Notes: generated from the letters alone by a model not told the origin. Positions 1 through 7,283 are shown, counted from the first letter of the stretch. The stretch is DNA of 9,750 bases from Candidatus Uhrbacteria bacterium (GCA_016206235.1 JACQRZ010000030.1:1-9750); one strand, 5' to 3'. A program made the numbers and translations.

Positions 1-22
1 AGACATTAGACATTTTATACTT

Positions 23-3000
23 ATGGCTTTCGAAGAAAAAATGGATTCAATCCAGACGTTTGATTTTGATGCTATCAAACTCAAGCTTGCGTCTCCTCAT
101 GATATCCATCGCTGGTCGTATGGAGAGGTCACTCGTCCCGAAACCATCAACTACCGCACTCAGCGTCCAGAAAAAGACGGTCTTTTTTCTGAGCGTATTT
201 TTGGTCCAACAAAAGATTGGGAATGTTATTGCGGCAAATATAAAAAAATTCGCTACAAAGGAATTGTCTGCGATAAATGCGGTGTAGAAGTAACACGCTC
301 TATTGTGCGCCGCGAACGCATGGGTCACATTGACTTGGCAACACCCGTAAGCCACATCTGGTTTTTGCGTGGCGTTCCTTCAAAAATCGGTATGATCCTC
401 GATATCTCGGTACAGAATCTGGAAAAGATTATCTACTTTGCCAGTTTTATCATTATTAGCGTCAACGAAGCATTGAAAGACGAGACACTAGAGTCTATTA
501 AGAATGAACACAAGGGAAAGAAGAAAAACATCGAAAACGACTACAATCGCAAGATGAATGATGCGCGCAATAGCCACCCCGCCGGCGGAAAAGAGCTGGA
601 AAAACGTCTTGCCGACCTCGCAAAGGCGCGAGAGGAAGATCTTGCGCGTCTTGATGAACAGGTTGATCTCGCTCAGGAAGAATTGAAGAATCTCAAGCCC
701 TACAAAATTTTGAGTGACAATACCTATCGTGAGCTTTCGATGAAGTACGGCCATATTTTTGAAGCCGGTATTGGCGCTGAAGCTATTCGGCAGCTTCTTG
801 AGCGCCTCGACTTGAAGACGCTCAATGACCAATTAGAAAAAGAGATTGAAGAGACACAAGGACTCAAGAAAGAAAAACTTGTCAGACGACTGAAACTGGT
901 GAAGAGTTTTCTTGCAAACAACATACGTCCTGAATGGATGATTCTTAACGTCGTACCCATAATTCCTCCGGATCTTCGGCCGATGGTTGCTCTTGATGGC
1001 GGACGATTTGCAACATCGGATCTCAATGACTTGTATCGACGCGTTATCAATCGTAATAATCGCCTCAAACAGTTAATCGAACTGAAAGCGCCCGAAGTAA
1101 TTTGCCGCAACGAGAAGCGCATGTTGCAGGAAGCTGTTGACGCGCTTATCGATAACTCTGCCCGTCATGGGAAAACGGTCATGGCTTCAACAGGTCAAAA
1201 GCGTATGCTCAAGAGTCTAGCCGATATGTTAAAAGGAAAACGCGGACGTTTCCGCCAGAATCTCTTGGGTAAGCGTATCGATTACTCGGGTCGCAGCGTT
1301 ATCGTGGTTGGTCCAACATTGAAGATCCATCAATGTGGATTGCCAAAGCGTATGGCATTAGATTTATTCAAACCTTTCATTATCAGTAAACTCATCGCAC
1401 AAGGCTATGTCTATAACGTACGCAGCGCATCTCGCTTTATTGAATCAGGACGCGACGAAGTGTGGGATATCCTCGAAGATATCGTACGAGATTCTTATGT
1501 GTTGTTGAACCGCGCGCCGACGCTTCATCGCCTTGGTATTCAGGCATTTAAGCCAATTCTTATTGAAGGAAAAGCCATTCAGATTCATCCTTTGGTCTGT
1601 ACCGCATTTAATGCCGATTTTGACGGAGATCAGATGGCTGTTCACGTGCCGCTTTCAGATGAAGCACGCCAAGAAGCAGCAGAGATTATGCTTGCAAAAA
1701 ATAACCTACTCAAACCTGCAACTGGCAATCCGATTGCTATGCCAAGTCAAGACATTGTGTGGGGCGCGTATTATATGACGTCTCTTTCAGATGAAGAAGT
1801 TGCGCGCACAGAAGGACTGAAGAGCTTCCCAAGTGAAGAGGATGCACTCCTTCTGTATTCATTGGAACAGTTGCCGCTGCAAGAAAAAATTCGCGTACGG
1901 CCATCGGAGAAGCTTGCAAAGAAACTCCAAGAGATTGATCTTACAAAAGGTATCTTGGAAACAACCGTTGGGAGACTTCTCTTCAACGAACTGTTGCCTG
2001 AGAATATTCCATACTACAACAGCAAATTTGATAAAAAGACCATGCAGGAAATGATCTCTCTTTTTTTGTCGACATACGGAATGGCAGACACGGCTGTGCT
2101 TCTTGATAATATTAAAGAACGATGCGGAGTGTTTCTTACAAAATCAGGACTTTCCTTTGGTATGGACGATATCCCAACTCTTTCTGAAAAACAACATCTT
2201 ATTAAAGAAGCTGAGAAAAGAATTGATGAGATTGAAGAGCAGTATGCGGTTGGGTTACTCACCTTTTATGAGCGAAAGAGTCGTATCATCACCATTTGGA
2301 CAGAGACACGAGACAAGATCTCAAAACTTTCAAAGCAATCACTTGATAAGCGCGGTTCCGTGTACTCTATTATTGAGTCTGGAGCGCGTGGTACCTGGGC
2401 TCAGCTCAACCAGATTATTGGTATGAAGGGACTCCTTGCAAACCCATCCGGTGAAATTATCGAGCTCGCGGTGAAGAGTAGTTTTAAAGAAGGTCTTGGT
2501 GTTTTGGAGTACTTTATCTCAACTCACGGTGCGCGTAAGGGTCTTGCGGATACCGCATTGCGTACCTCAAGCGCAGGGTATTTGACTCGTCGCCTTGTTG
2601 ACGTTGCCCAAGATGTTGTTGTCAATGAAGTCGATTGTGGAGATACCGAAGGCTATCTGATTACGAAAGAAGAGAGCGAAAAGAAAGACATCGATTTTTA
2701 CGATCAACTCCTTAGTAGAACCGCTGCGACAAATCTGAAGACAGCTGATGGAGCAGTGATTATTAAGAAAGATGAGATATTTAGAAAAGAGCACGTGAAA
2801 AAGTGTAAGGATGCCGGTATTATCGAAGCGAGTATTCGATCACTTCTCACGTGCCACACTGTCAGGGGTGTGTGTCAAAAATGTTACGGCCTTGATTTGG
2901 CCTATGACGCACCCGCAAAGCTTGGAACGGCAGTAGGTATTATTGCAGCACAAAGTCTTGGTGAGCCTGGAACACAGCTTACGATGCGCACCTTTCATAC

Positions 3001-4048
3001 GGGAGGTGTTGCAGGCGTTGATATTACCCAAGGCTTGCCGCGTGTTGAAGAGCTTTTTGAAGCACGTGCCCCAAAGATGAAGGCACTTATTTCAGAAGTA
3101 TCGGGCAAGGTTTCTATTAGCGACAAACAGAAGCAGATTGTAAGCGCAAGCGGAAAAGAAGTGGCAAAGACGACACAAGGCCAAAAGACAGTAAGCATTC
3201 AGCACGAATCAACCGAAGAAGATGTCTATAAGTTTTCAGCACGAAGGAAGAAATCCTCCGTCGCTAACGCTATGGCGGACAAAGAAAAAGAAGGAGCAGC
3301 AGAAGGTGAAGGAGAGAAGAAGTTACGCTCAAAGAAAAAAGGAACGCTTGAAGTGAACGTAGCACAAGGTGAGTCTGTGAAAGAAGGCACCGTCCTTTTT
3401 ATAACTGAGGATGGCACAGAAGTAGCGGCGAAACGTGCTGGGGTAGTGAAATCCGAAAAGACTGGCATAAAAGTGTTGGTACCCTCAAGAGGCGTAAAAG
3501 AATATATCATACCTCTCAATACCTACCTCGCCGTGCAGGATGGTGATCTTGTTTCTGAAGGTGATCCATTGACCGAGGGCAATATCGAACTTCAGGTGTT
3601 GTATCAGTACAAAGGAAAATTGCCAACACAGAAATATGTTATTTCAGAGATTCAGCATATCTACTCTTCGCAAGGTCAAAAACTCAACGACAAGCATATT
3701 GAAATTATTGTGCGCCAAATGTTCTCGCGCTTCTATATTACAGATGCGGGCGAGACAGAATTGTTGTCAGGTGAAGTTGTAGAGCGTTCAGAGTTTATCG
3801 AGGCAAACGCCGCAGCTCGCAAGGCAGGAAAAAAGGAGGCAGCTGGCAACGAGCTCCTTATGGGCATTACCAAATCATCGCTTTCAACTCGAAGTTGGCT
3901 CTCTGCAGCTTCTTTCCAGGAGACGGCACGTGTCCTTATCAATGCGGCTATTAGCGGAAAGGCAGACTGCCTCGAAGGCTTAAAGGAAAATGTTATTATT
4001 GGTCGGTTGATTCCTGTTGGTACCGGGTATCGCAAACGAGAATCATAA
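23..4048 (+). CDS. rpoC: DNA-directed RNA polymerase subunit beta'
   Basis: Catalytic largest subunit of RNA polymerase, 1341 codons ending in TAA. Seen directly: an N-terminal zinc site (C68, C70, C83, C86), the lid/rudder region around GRFRQNLLGKRIDYSGRSV, the catalytic magnesium motif NADFDGDQ at 530-537 (D532, D534, D536), the bridge-helix region HGARKGLADTALRTSSAGYL, a second zinc site (C872, C944, C951, C954) and the trigger-loop segment MRTFHTGG at about 988-995. The trigger loop has no SI3-like insert. Extra length comes from a charged, coiled-coil-like insert at about 152-223 and a Lys/Glu/Ala-rich stretch at about 1074-1107 inside a C-terminal beta-barrel domain. The family is certain. 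The start is less so: neither ATG 23 nor the in-frame ATG 41 (MDSIQTFDFD) has a proper Shine-Dalgarno, though ATG 41 follows a purine-rich GAAGAAAAA. rpoB would be expected immediately upstream, outside the window. Confidence 0.98.
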   Translation: MAFEEKMDSIQTFDFDAIKLKLASPHDIHRWSYGEVTRPETINYRTQRPEKDGLFSERIFGPTKDWECYCGKYKKIRYKGIVCDKCGVEVTRSIVRRERMGHIDLATPVSHIWFLRGVPSKIGMILDISVQNLEKIIYFASFIIISVNEALKDETLESIKNEHKGKKKNIENDYNRKMNDARNSHPAGGKELEKRLADLAKAREEDLARLDEQVDLAQEELKNLKPYKILSDNTYRELSMKYGHIFEAGIGAEAIRQLLERLDLKTLNDQLEKEIEETQGLKKEKLVRRLKLVKSFLANNIRPEWMILNVVPIIPPDLRPMVALDGGRFATSDLNDLYRRVINRNNRLKQLIELKAPEVICRNEKRMLQEAVDALIDNSARHGKTVMASTGQKRMLKSLADMLKGKRGRFRQNLLGKRIDYSGRSVIVVGPTLKIHQCGLPKRMALDLFKPFIISKLIAQGYVYNVRSASRFIESGRDEVWDILEDIVRDSYVLLNRAPTLHRLGIQAFKPILIEGKAIQIHPLVCTAFNADFDGDQMAVHVPLSDEARQEAAEIMLAKNNLLKPATGNPIAMPSQDIVWGAYYMTSLSDEEVARTEGLKSFPSEEDALLLYSLEQLPLQEKIRVRPSEKLAKKLQEIDLTKGILETTVGRLLFNELLPENIPYYNSKFDKKTMQEMISLFLSTYGMADTAVLLDNIKERCGVFLTKSGLSFGMDDIPTLSEKQHLIKEAEKRIDEIEEQYAVGLLTFYERKSRIITIWTETRDKISKLSKQSLDKRGSVYSIIESGARGTWAQLNQIIGMKGLLANPSGEIIELAVKSSFKEGLGVLEYFISTHGARKGLADTALRTSSAGYLTRRLVDVAQDVVVNEVDCGDTEGYLITKEESEKKDIDFYDQLLSRTAATNLKTADGAVIIKKDEIFRKEHVKKCKDAGIIEASIRSLLTCHTVRGVCQKCYGLDLAYDAPAKLGTAVGIIAAQSLGEPGTQLTMRTFHTGGVAGVDITQGLPRVEELFEARAPKMKALISEVSGKVSISDKQKQIVSASGKEVAKTTQGQKTVSIQHESTEEDVYKFSARRKKSSVANAMADKEKEGAAEGEGEKKLRSKKKGTLEVNVAQGESVKEGTVLFITEDGTEVAAKRAGVVKSEKTGIKVLVPSRGVKEYIIPLNTYLAVQDGDLVSEGDPLTEGNIELQVLYQYKGKLPTQKYVISEIQHIYSSQGQKLNDKHIEIIVRQMFSRFYITDAGETELLSGEVVERSEFIEANAAARKAGKKEAAGNELLMGITKSSLSTRSWLSAASFQETARVLINAAISGKADCLEGLKENVIIGRLIPVGTGYRKRES

Positions 4049-4092
4049 ACTTCACTTGCGCTTCGCTTATTGAAATACATATCGCATAGTTC

Positions 4093-4124
4093 AAAAATAC
4101 TCCCTCGAGTGGGGGTATTTTTCT
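4093..4124 (+). terminator. Intrinsic terminator after rpoC
   Basis: A 12-bp stem pairs 4093-4104 (AAAAATACTCCC) with 4111-4122 (GGGGGTATTTTT), containing one T-G wobble, around a 6-base loop TCGAGT. The T-rich right arm itself supplies the U tract. It lies 45 bases after the rpoC stop, so it should end the rpoBC transcript and insulate ftsK. Confidence 0.85.
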
Positions 4125-4135
4125 TGACAGATGTA

Positions 4136-4164
4136 TTGTCACTACAGCCTGTAAAAGCTATACT
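4136..4164 (+). promoter_or_regulatory. Sigma70-type promoter for ftsK
   Basis: TTGTCA at 4136-4141 and TATACT at 4159-4164 are separated by exactly 17 bases, each one mismatch from consensus. It sits just after the rpoC terminator and faces ftsK. The predicted start is near 4171, giving a leader of about 130 bases that includes the whole inverted-repeat unit. Predicted from sequence only. Confidence 0.6.
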
Positions 4165-4191
4165 ATAGAGTATTCTAATCGTACGCGCATC

Positions 4192-4245
4192 ATGAATCCC
4201 GTTAGAAATTTACCAAAACGTTTGATTACTACGAATATACTATGA
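4192..4245 (+). other. Possible leader peptide ORF 1 (17 aa)
   Basis: A short frame encodes MNPVRNLPKRLITTNIL and ends in TGA. It begins about 20 bases after the predicted transcription start and its first codons come from the left arm of the inverted repeat. Its stop overlaps the start of the next short frame as ATGA. No Shine-Dalgarno is visible. It may be a chance frame; translation is not shown by the sequence. Confidence 0.2.
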
Positions 4246-4304
4246 AAAATAAGAAAAAATATTTTTTTGAAAACAAAATAATGTATAAAAATTTCTAACG
4301 GGAT
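4196..4304. repeat. Perfect 16-bp inverted repeat overlapping the ftsK start codon
   Basis: The left arm ATCCCGTTAGAAATTT (4196-4211) is the exact reverse complement of the right arm AAATTTCTAACGGGAT (4289-4304), with 77 AT-rich bases between. The right arm includes the AT of the ftsK ATG (4303-4305) and the entire ribosome-binding region, so in RNA the arms could pair and hide the start. The 77-base interior also holds an AT palindrome, AAAAAATATTTTTT (4254-4267). Read as protein, the left arm gives NPVRN and its complement gives KFLTGF; I recall both as recurrent in Parcubacteria proteins, which would suggest a dispersed repeat. That recollection is not verified. The unit is either a cis-acting leader structure, a MITE/REP-like insertion, or both. 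Confidence 0.85.
4242..4298 (+). other. Possible leader peptide ORF 2 (18 aa)
   Basis: A short lysine-rich frame encodes MKNKKKYFFENKIMYKNF and ends in TAA inside the right arm of the inverted repeat, four bases before the ftsK ATG. Such spacing would suit translational coupling: a ribosome terminating here would open the stem next to the ftsK start. The AT-rich sequence makes a chance frame quite possible. Confidence 0.2.
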
Positions 4305-6525
4305 GAAAAAATATAGACAAAAATCATATTCACGCCGGCAATCCCGTTCTTTTCGTGAACATCCCATCCTCTTAAGCCTTTCCCATATTTCGCCAGAAGC
4401 ACGTCGCGCAATTGCGGTTGTTGCTCTTTTGACTATGAGCATTCTTTCACTCTTAAGTCTTTTTGGTCTTGCAGGAAGCGCTGGAGTGTGGCTTTCATCA
4501 CTGTTTGGTTCATTGTTTGGTCGTACACGGGCAGTCGTGCCCGTGCTCTTTTTTTGCATTGCGTTGTTTGTGCACCGCAGGCAGCCGTTCTACGTGCAGG
4601 GTGTACGATTTTTAGGACTTCTTTTTTTTATGCTCTCGTTTACGGCGTTTTGGAATCTTCCGTTCTCGCTCGAGGACTCATTTGAGCGCGCTCGCTCTGG
4701 CGAGGGAGGAGGAGTTGTTGGATTTTTTCTGTCGTATTCACTCCAGTCAGTCTTAGGATTTTGGGGCGCTCTGTGCGTGCTTATTGCGCTCGCGGCTAGC
4801 TCACTCCTTATTTTGTTGAACACCTCGTTTGGCGCAGTGATCAAGATGATGAAAGAGAGTGTTGCTGGCATGCGTTTACCTCAACGGGAAAAACGAACTC
4901 GAGAAGAAGTATATGAGCCGGATATGCAAGGTCAGGAAGGGCTTCTCGAAACAGAGACAACAAGGGTGGAATTTGAAAAACGGACGCTTTCCCATGACGA
5001 GAAAAAAGAGGAGACGCCATTGCGCGCCCAAGAAGAAAAAAATTCATCCCAAATGGAAGTGCTTCATCCCCCAAAGGCAAAACAGAAAATCCAACTTTCG
5101 TTGAATCTCCTCAATAGTAAGACGTCTCAACCAACAAGTGGGGATATTAAAACGAATAAAATTGTGATTCAAAAAACATTAGAGAATTTTGGCATACCAG
5201 TTGAGATGGGCGAGGTACATATTGGGCCAACCTTTACGCAGTATACGTTCAAGCCTTCCGAGGGAGTTAAGCTTGCGTCTATTACGGGCTTGCATAACGA
5301 TCTTGCCCTTGCCCTCGCTGCGCATCCGATTCGAATTGAAGCCCCGATTCCAGGAAAATCATTGGTTGGCATTGAGGTGCCGAACCAAACACCAGCACGT
5401 GTTACCCTTCGGGAGCTTTTAGAATCAGATGTATTCAAAAAAAGAAAAAACAATCTTCATATTTCACTTGGCAAAGATGTGTCTGGCACGGTGCGTCTTG
5501 CAAATGTCGCAGCTATGCCGCACTTGCTTATTGCAGGATCAACTGGTTCAGGAAAGACCGTATGTATCAACACGCTTATTACGAGTTTGTTGTTTCAAAA
5601 TTCTCCCGAAGAGTTGCGTTTTATTATGGTTGATCCCAAACGCGTTGAACTGCAACCATATCATGATATCCCACATCTCTTTACGCCAGTTATCACTGAT
5701 GTTAAAAAAGCTCTCAACGCGCTCAAGTGGGCAGTCAACGAAATGGAGCGGCGATTTAGCGTGTTGTCGGGGGCAGGAAAGCGCGATATTGCTTCCTATA
5801 ATAGTTCGCACAGTGCTGAAAAGATGCCCTATATCGTTGTGATCATCGATGAGCTTGCCGAGATCATGCAAAAAGTTGGGTCGGAAGTGGAACCGATGAT
5901 TATACGTCTTGCACAAATGGCGCGTGCTGTCGGCATTCATCTTATTGTTGCAACGCAACGTCCCTCAACCGACGTTATCACTGGTTTGATTAAGGCAAAT
6001 ATTACATCACGCATCGCCTTTGCTGTTGCATCGCAAATCGATTCGCGAACCATTCTCGACATGCCAGGAGCAGAGCGTCTTGTTGGGCGCGGTGACATGT
6101 TGTTTATATCGGCAGATATTTCAAAACCGGTGCGTATCCAAGGGGCATATGTGTCGGACGAAGAAATAGAGCGTATTACCCGTGTGTTGCGTGAGAGCGG
6201 TGAACCGGAATATCACGAGGGTGTTACTGAAAAGCCTTTCGGTGGTTCTGCAAGTGTCGATGCATTCGGTGATGATGATGACGACGACGATCTTTTGCCA
6301 GAAGCACGAGAGGTAATTCTGCAAGCAAAAAAAGCATCGGCATCGCTCTTGCAGCGTCGGCTGCGAGTTGGTTATGCGCGGGCCGCACGTATCCTTGACT
6401 TACTTGAGGAACAAGGATTTATCGGTCCTGCTGATGGGGCAAAGCCACGAGAACTTCTTGCATCAAACCTCGACGAACTTGACCCCGCACCAAATCAGAA
6501 CGAGGATTATTTGTCTCGTTTATAG
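4303..6525 (+). CDS. ftsK: DNA translocase FtsK/SpoIIIE family
   Basis: A membrane-anchored ATP-driven DNA pump that clears and segregates chromosome ends at the division septum. The 740-residue protein has a basic N-terminus, four or five hydrophobic segments between about 35 and 173, a charged linker (about 180-280), the FtsK alpha domain (about 285-380) and the RecA-like motor. Walker A is GSTGSGKT at 412-419 and Walker B is IVVIIDELAE with D516 and E517. The C-terminal winged-helix gamma domain spans about 664-722 and ends in the typical GFIGPADGAKPREL; in the family it reads chromosomal orienting sequences. A run of seven aspartates (657-663) links motor and gamma. It is much shorter than E. 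coli FtsK and closer to SpoIIIE in size. ATG 4303 is the first possible start, because an in-frame TAA lies at 4279; it has no Shine-Dalgarno and sits in an inverted repeat. Confidence 0.97.
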   Translation: MKKYRQKSYSRRQSRSFREHPILLSLSHISPEARRAIAVVALLTMSILSLLSLFGLAGSAGVWLSSLFGSLFGRTRAVVPVLFFCIALFVHRRQPFYVQGVRFLGLLFFMLSFTAFWNLPFSLEDSFERARSGEGGGVVGFFLSYSLQSVLGFWGALCVLIALAASSLLILLNTSFGAVIKMMKESVAGMRLPQREKRTREEVYEPDMQGQEGLLETETTRVEFEKRTLSHDEKKEETPLRAQEEKNSSQMEVLHPPKAKQKIQLSLNLLNSKTSQPTSGDIKTNKIVIQKTLENFGIPVEMGEVHIGPTFTQYTFKPSEGVKLASITGLHNDLALALAAHPIRIEAPIPGKSLVGIEVPNQTPARVTLRELLESDVFKKRKNNLHISLGKDVSGTVRLANVAAMPHLLIAGSTGSGKTVCINTLITSLLFQNSPEELRFIMVDPKRVELQPYHDIPHLFTPVITDVKKALNALKWAVNEMERRFSVLSGAGKRDIASYNSSHSAEKMPYIVVIIDELAEIMQKVGSEVEPMIIRLAQMARAVGIHLIVATQRPSTDVITGLIKANITSRIAFAVASQIDSRTILDMPGAERLVGRGDMLFISADISKPVRIQGAYVSDEEIERITRVLRESGEPEYHEGVTEKPFGGSASVDAFGDDDDDDDLLPEAREVILQAKKASASLLQRRLRVGYARAARILDLLEEQGFIGPADGAKPRELLASNLDELDPAPNQNEDYLSRL
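4526..4555 (+). terminator. Terminator-like hairpin inside the ftsK coding region
   Basis: A perfect GC-rich 8-bp stem pairs CACGGGCA (4526-4533) with TGCCCGTG (4538-4545) around the loop GTCG, followed by CTC and seven T (4549-4555). This is the form of an intrinsic terminator, but it is inside ftsK at about codons 75-84, encoding the second membrane segment. It would normally be kept open by translating ribosomes. Whether it acts is inference; the codons also suit a hydrophobic segment (VVPVLFF). Confidence 0.5.
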
Positions 6526-6555
6526 GTTGTGGTAAGCAGTTATTCTGATTGGTAC

Positions 6556-6580
6556 GGGGCGCGTATGCCCCAATTTTATT
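6556..6580 (+). terminator. Intrinsic terminator after ftsK
   Basis: GGGGC (6556-6560) pairs with GCCCC (6567-6571), extendable by a G-T pair, and is followed by AATTTTATT. It lies 30 bases after the ftsK TAG. The stem is short and the T tract is interrupted, so termination may be partial. Its end overlaps the TTGACA of the next promoter. Confidence 0.6.
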
Positions 6581-6606
6581 GACAACCGAGAGGAAATATT
6601 TAAAAT
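6579..6606 (+). promoter_or_regulatory. Sigma70-type promoter giving a leaderless transcript
   Basis: A perfect TTGACA (6579-6584) and TAAAAT (6601-6606) are 16 bases apart. The usual start seven bases past the -10 box falls at 6613, which is the A of the next gene's ATG. The message for the RodZ-like gene should therefore be leaderless or nearly so, which fits the absence of any Shine-Dalgarno. Confidence 0.65.
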
Positions 6607-6612
6607 AGAGAC

Positions 6613-7260
6613 ATGCCATCAACTACGTACGAACAATCGTTAGGAGCGCTTTTACGTTCTGCACGAGCTCAGTATGAGCTTACACTCGAAGAGGTATCGC
6701 AAGCGCTACTGATACGTAAAGAAACATTGCAACATTTTGAATACGACCGGCTTACCCAGATTCCAGAAAAGATGTATCGGGAGCAATTTCTCAAAACATA
6801 CGCAACGTATCTCGGTTTGCCATGGGATCGTGTGTGTGAATACTACCAAGCCCAGCAACGGGATGACGTGCCCCAGCGCCAAATCATGCCTTCACTGCAA
6901 TCATCCCAGTTTTGGGTTGCCCACCGCATTATGAAAAACAGCCTTTTTGCTGTTGTTGCGCTTGGCATCGTATCATATATTTTTTTTCTAAGCATGGATG
7001 CTTCAAAGGGACCGCACCTCGTTGTTACCAATCCTCCCGATAATTTTTCTGCACATGCAGACACGGTTGTGGTTGCTGGTCAGACGACAGAAGATGCGGG
7101 CGTGCGAATAAATGGTCAGCCTATTGTAAAAAATAAAGACGGTTCCTTTGAGCAAGTCGTGAGCTTGCAGGAAGGAGTTAATCGTATCCAGATTTCAGCA
7201 ACAAAAAAATCAGGGAAAGAACATATTATTGAAAGAAACATCATTGCAACCCCGAATTAA
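6613..7260 (+). CDS. RodZ-like membrane-anchored helix-turn-helix protein
   Basis: A 215-residue protein with a cytoplasmic HTH domain of the RodZ/HTH_25 type at about 8-75 (LGALLRSARAQYELTLEEV...), one membrane helix at about 108-127 (NSLFAVVALGIVSYIFFLSM), and an outside domain at about 134-213. The outer domain (VVTNPPDNF... VRINGQPIVKNKDGSF... GVNRIQI) resembles the Ig-like glucodextranase-B fold rather than the usual RodZ C-terminus. In other bacteria RodZ links MreB filaments to the wall-elongation machinery; a matching role here is inference, and the HTH is not expected to be a classical DNA-binding regulator. It lies 87 bases after ftsK with its own promoter and 23 bases before recA, which may be partly cotranscribed. 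Start choice is supported by the promoter position and the HTH beginning near residue 8. Family assignment is fairly sure, function less so. Confidence 0.85.
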   Translation: MPSTTYEQSLGALLRSARAQYELTLEEVSQALLIRKETLQHFEYDRLTQIPEKMYREQFLKTYATYLGLPWDRVCEYYQAQQRDDVPQRQIMPSLQSSQFWVAHRIMKNSLFAVVALGIVSYIFFLSMDASKGPHLVVTNPPDNFSAHADTVVVAGQTTEDAGVRINGQPIVKNKDGSFEQVVSLQEGVNRIQISATKKSGKEHIIERNIIATPN

Positions 7261-7270
7261 CTTTTTTTAG

Positions 7271-7280
7271 ATAACGTTAT
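7271..7280. promoter_or_regulatory. Palindrome just upstream of recA
   Basis: ATAACGTTAT is a perfect 10-bp palindrome three bases before the recA ATG. It could be an operator, but it matches neither the E. coli (CTGT-N8-ACAG) nor the Bacillus (CGAAC-N4-GTTCG) LexA box. A weak TAGATA -10-like box (7268-7273) overlaps it. In this AT-rich 23-base spacer chance is a real alternative. Confidence 0.25.
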
Positions 7281-7283
7281 TGT

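Noticed and set aside
1..14. AGACATT repeated twice in tandem before rpoC
   Set aside because: Two copies of seven bases at the window edge are not enough to call a repeat.
16..21. TATACT two bases before rpoC ATG 23 as a promoter
   Set aside because: It is too close to the ATG to give even a leaderless message from that codon, no -35 is visible within the window, and rpoC is normally cotranscribed with rpoB. It could matter only if the true start is ATG 41.
4124..4129. Perfect TTGACA after the rpoC terminator as the ftsK -35 box
   Set aside because: No -10-like hexamer lies 16-18 bases downstream; TTGTCA at 4136 has exact 17-base spacing to TATACT.
4192..4306. ATGA at both ends of the inverted-repeat unit as a target-site duplication
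   Set aside because: The right copy overlaps the repeat arm itself and four bases are too few to separate from chance.
4158..4559. 133-codon minus-strand frame across the rpoC-ftsK spacer, containing GKFLTGF
   Set aside because: It runs antisense through the promoter, both repeat arms and the well-supported ftsK N-terminus, and its protein resembles no family. The KFLTGF part is just the reverse reading of the repeat arm.
6271..6291. Seven consecutive Asp codons in ftsK as a sign of frameshift or sequencing error
   Set aside because: The frame continues into a clear gamma domain and acidic linkers before it are plausible in this family.
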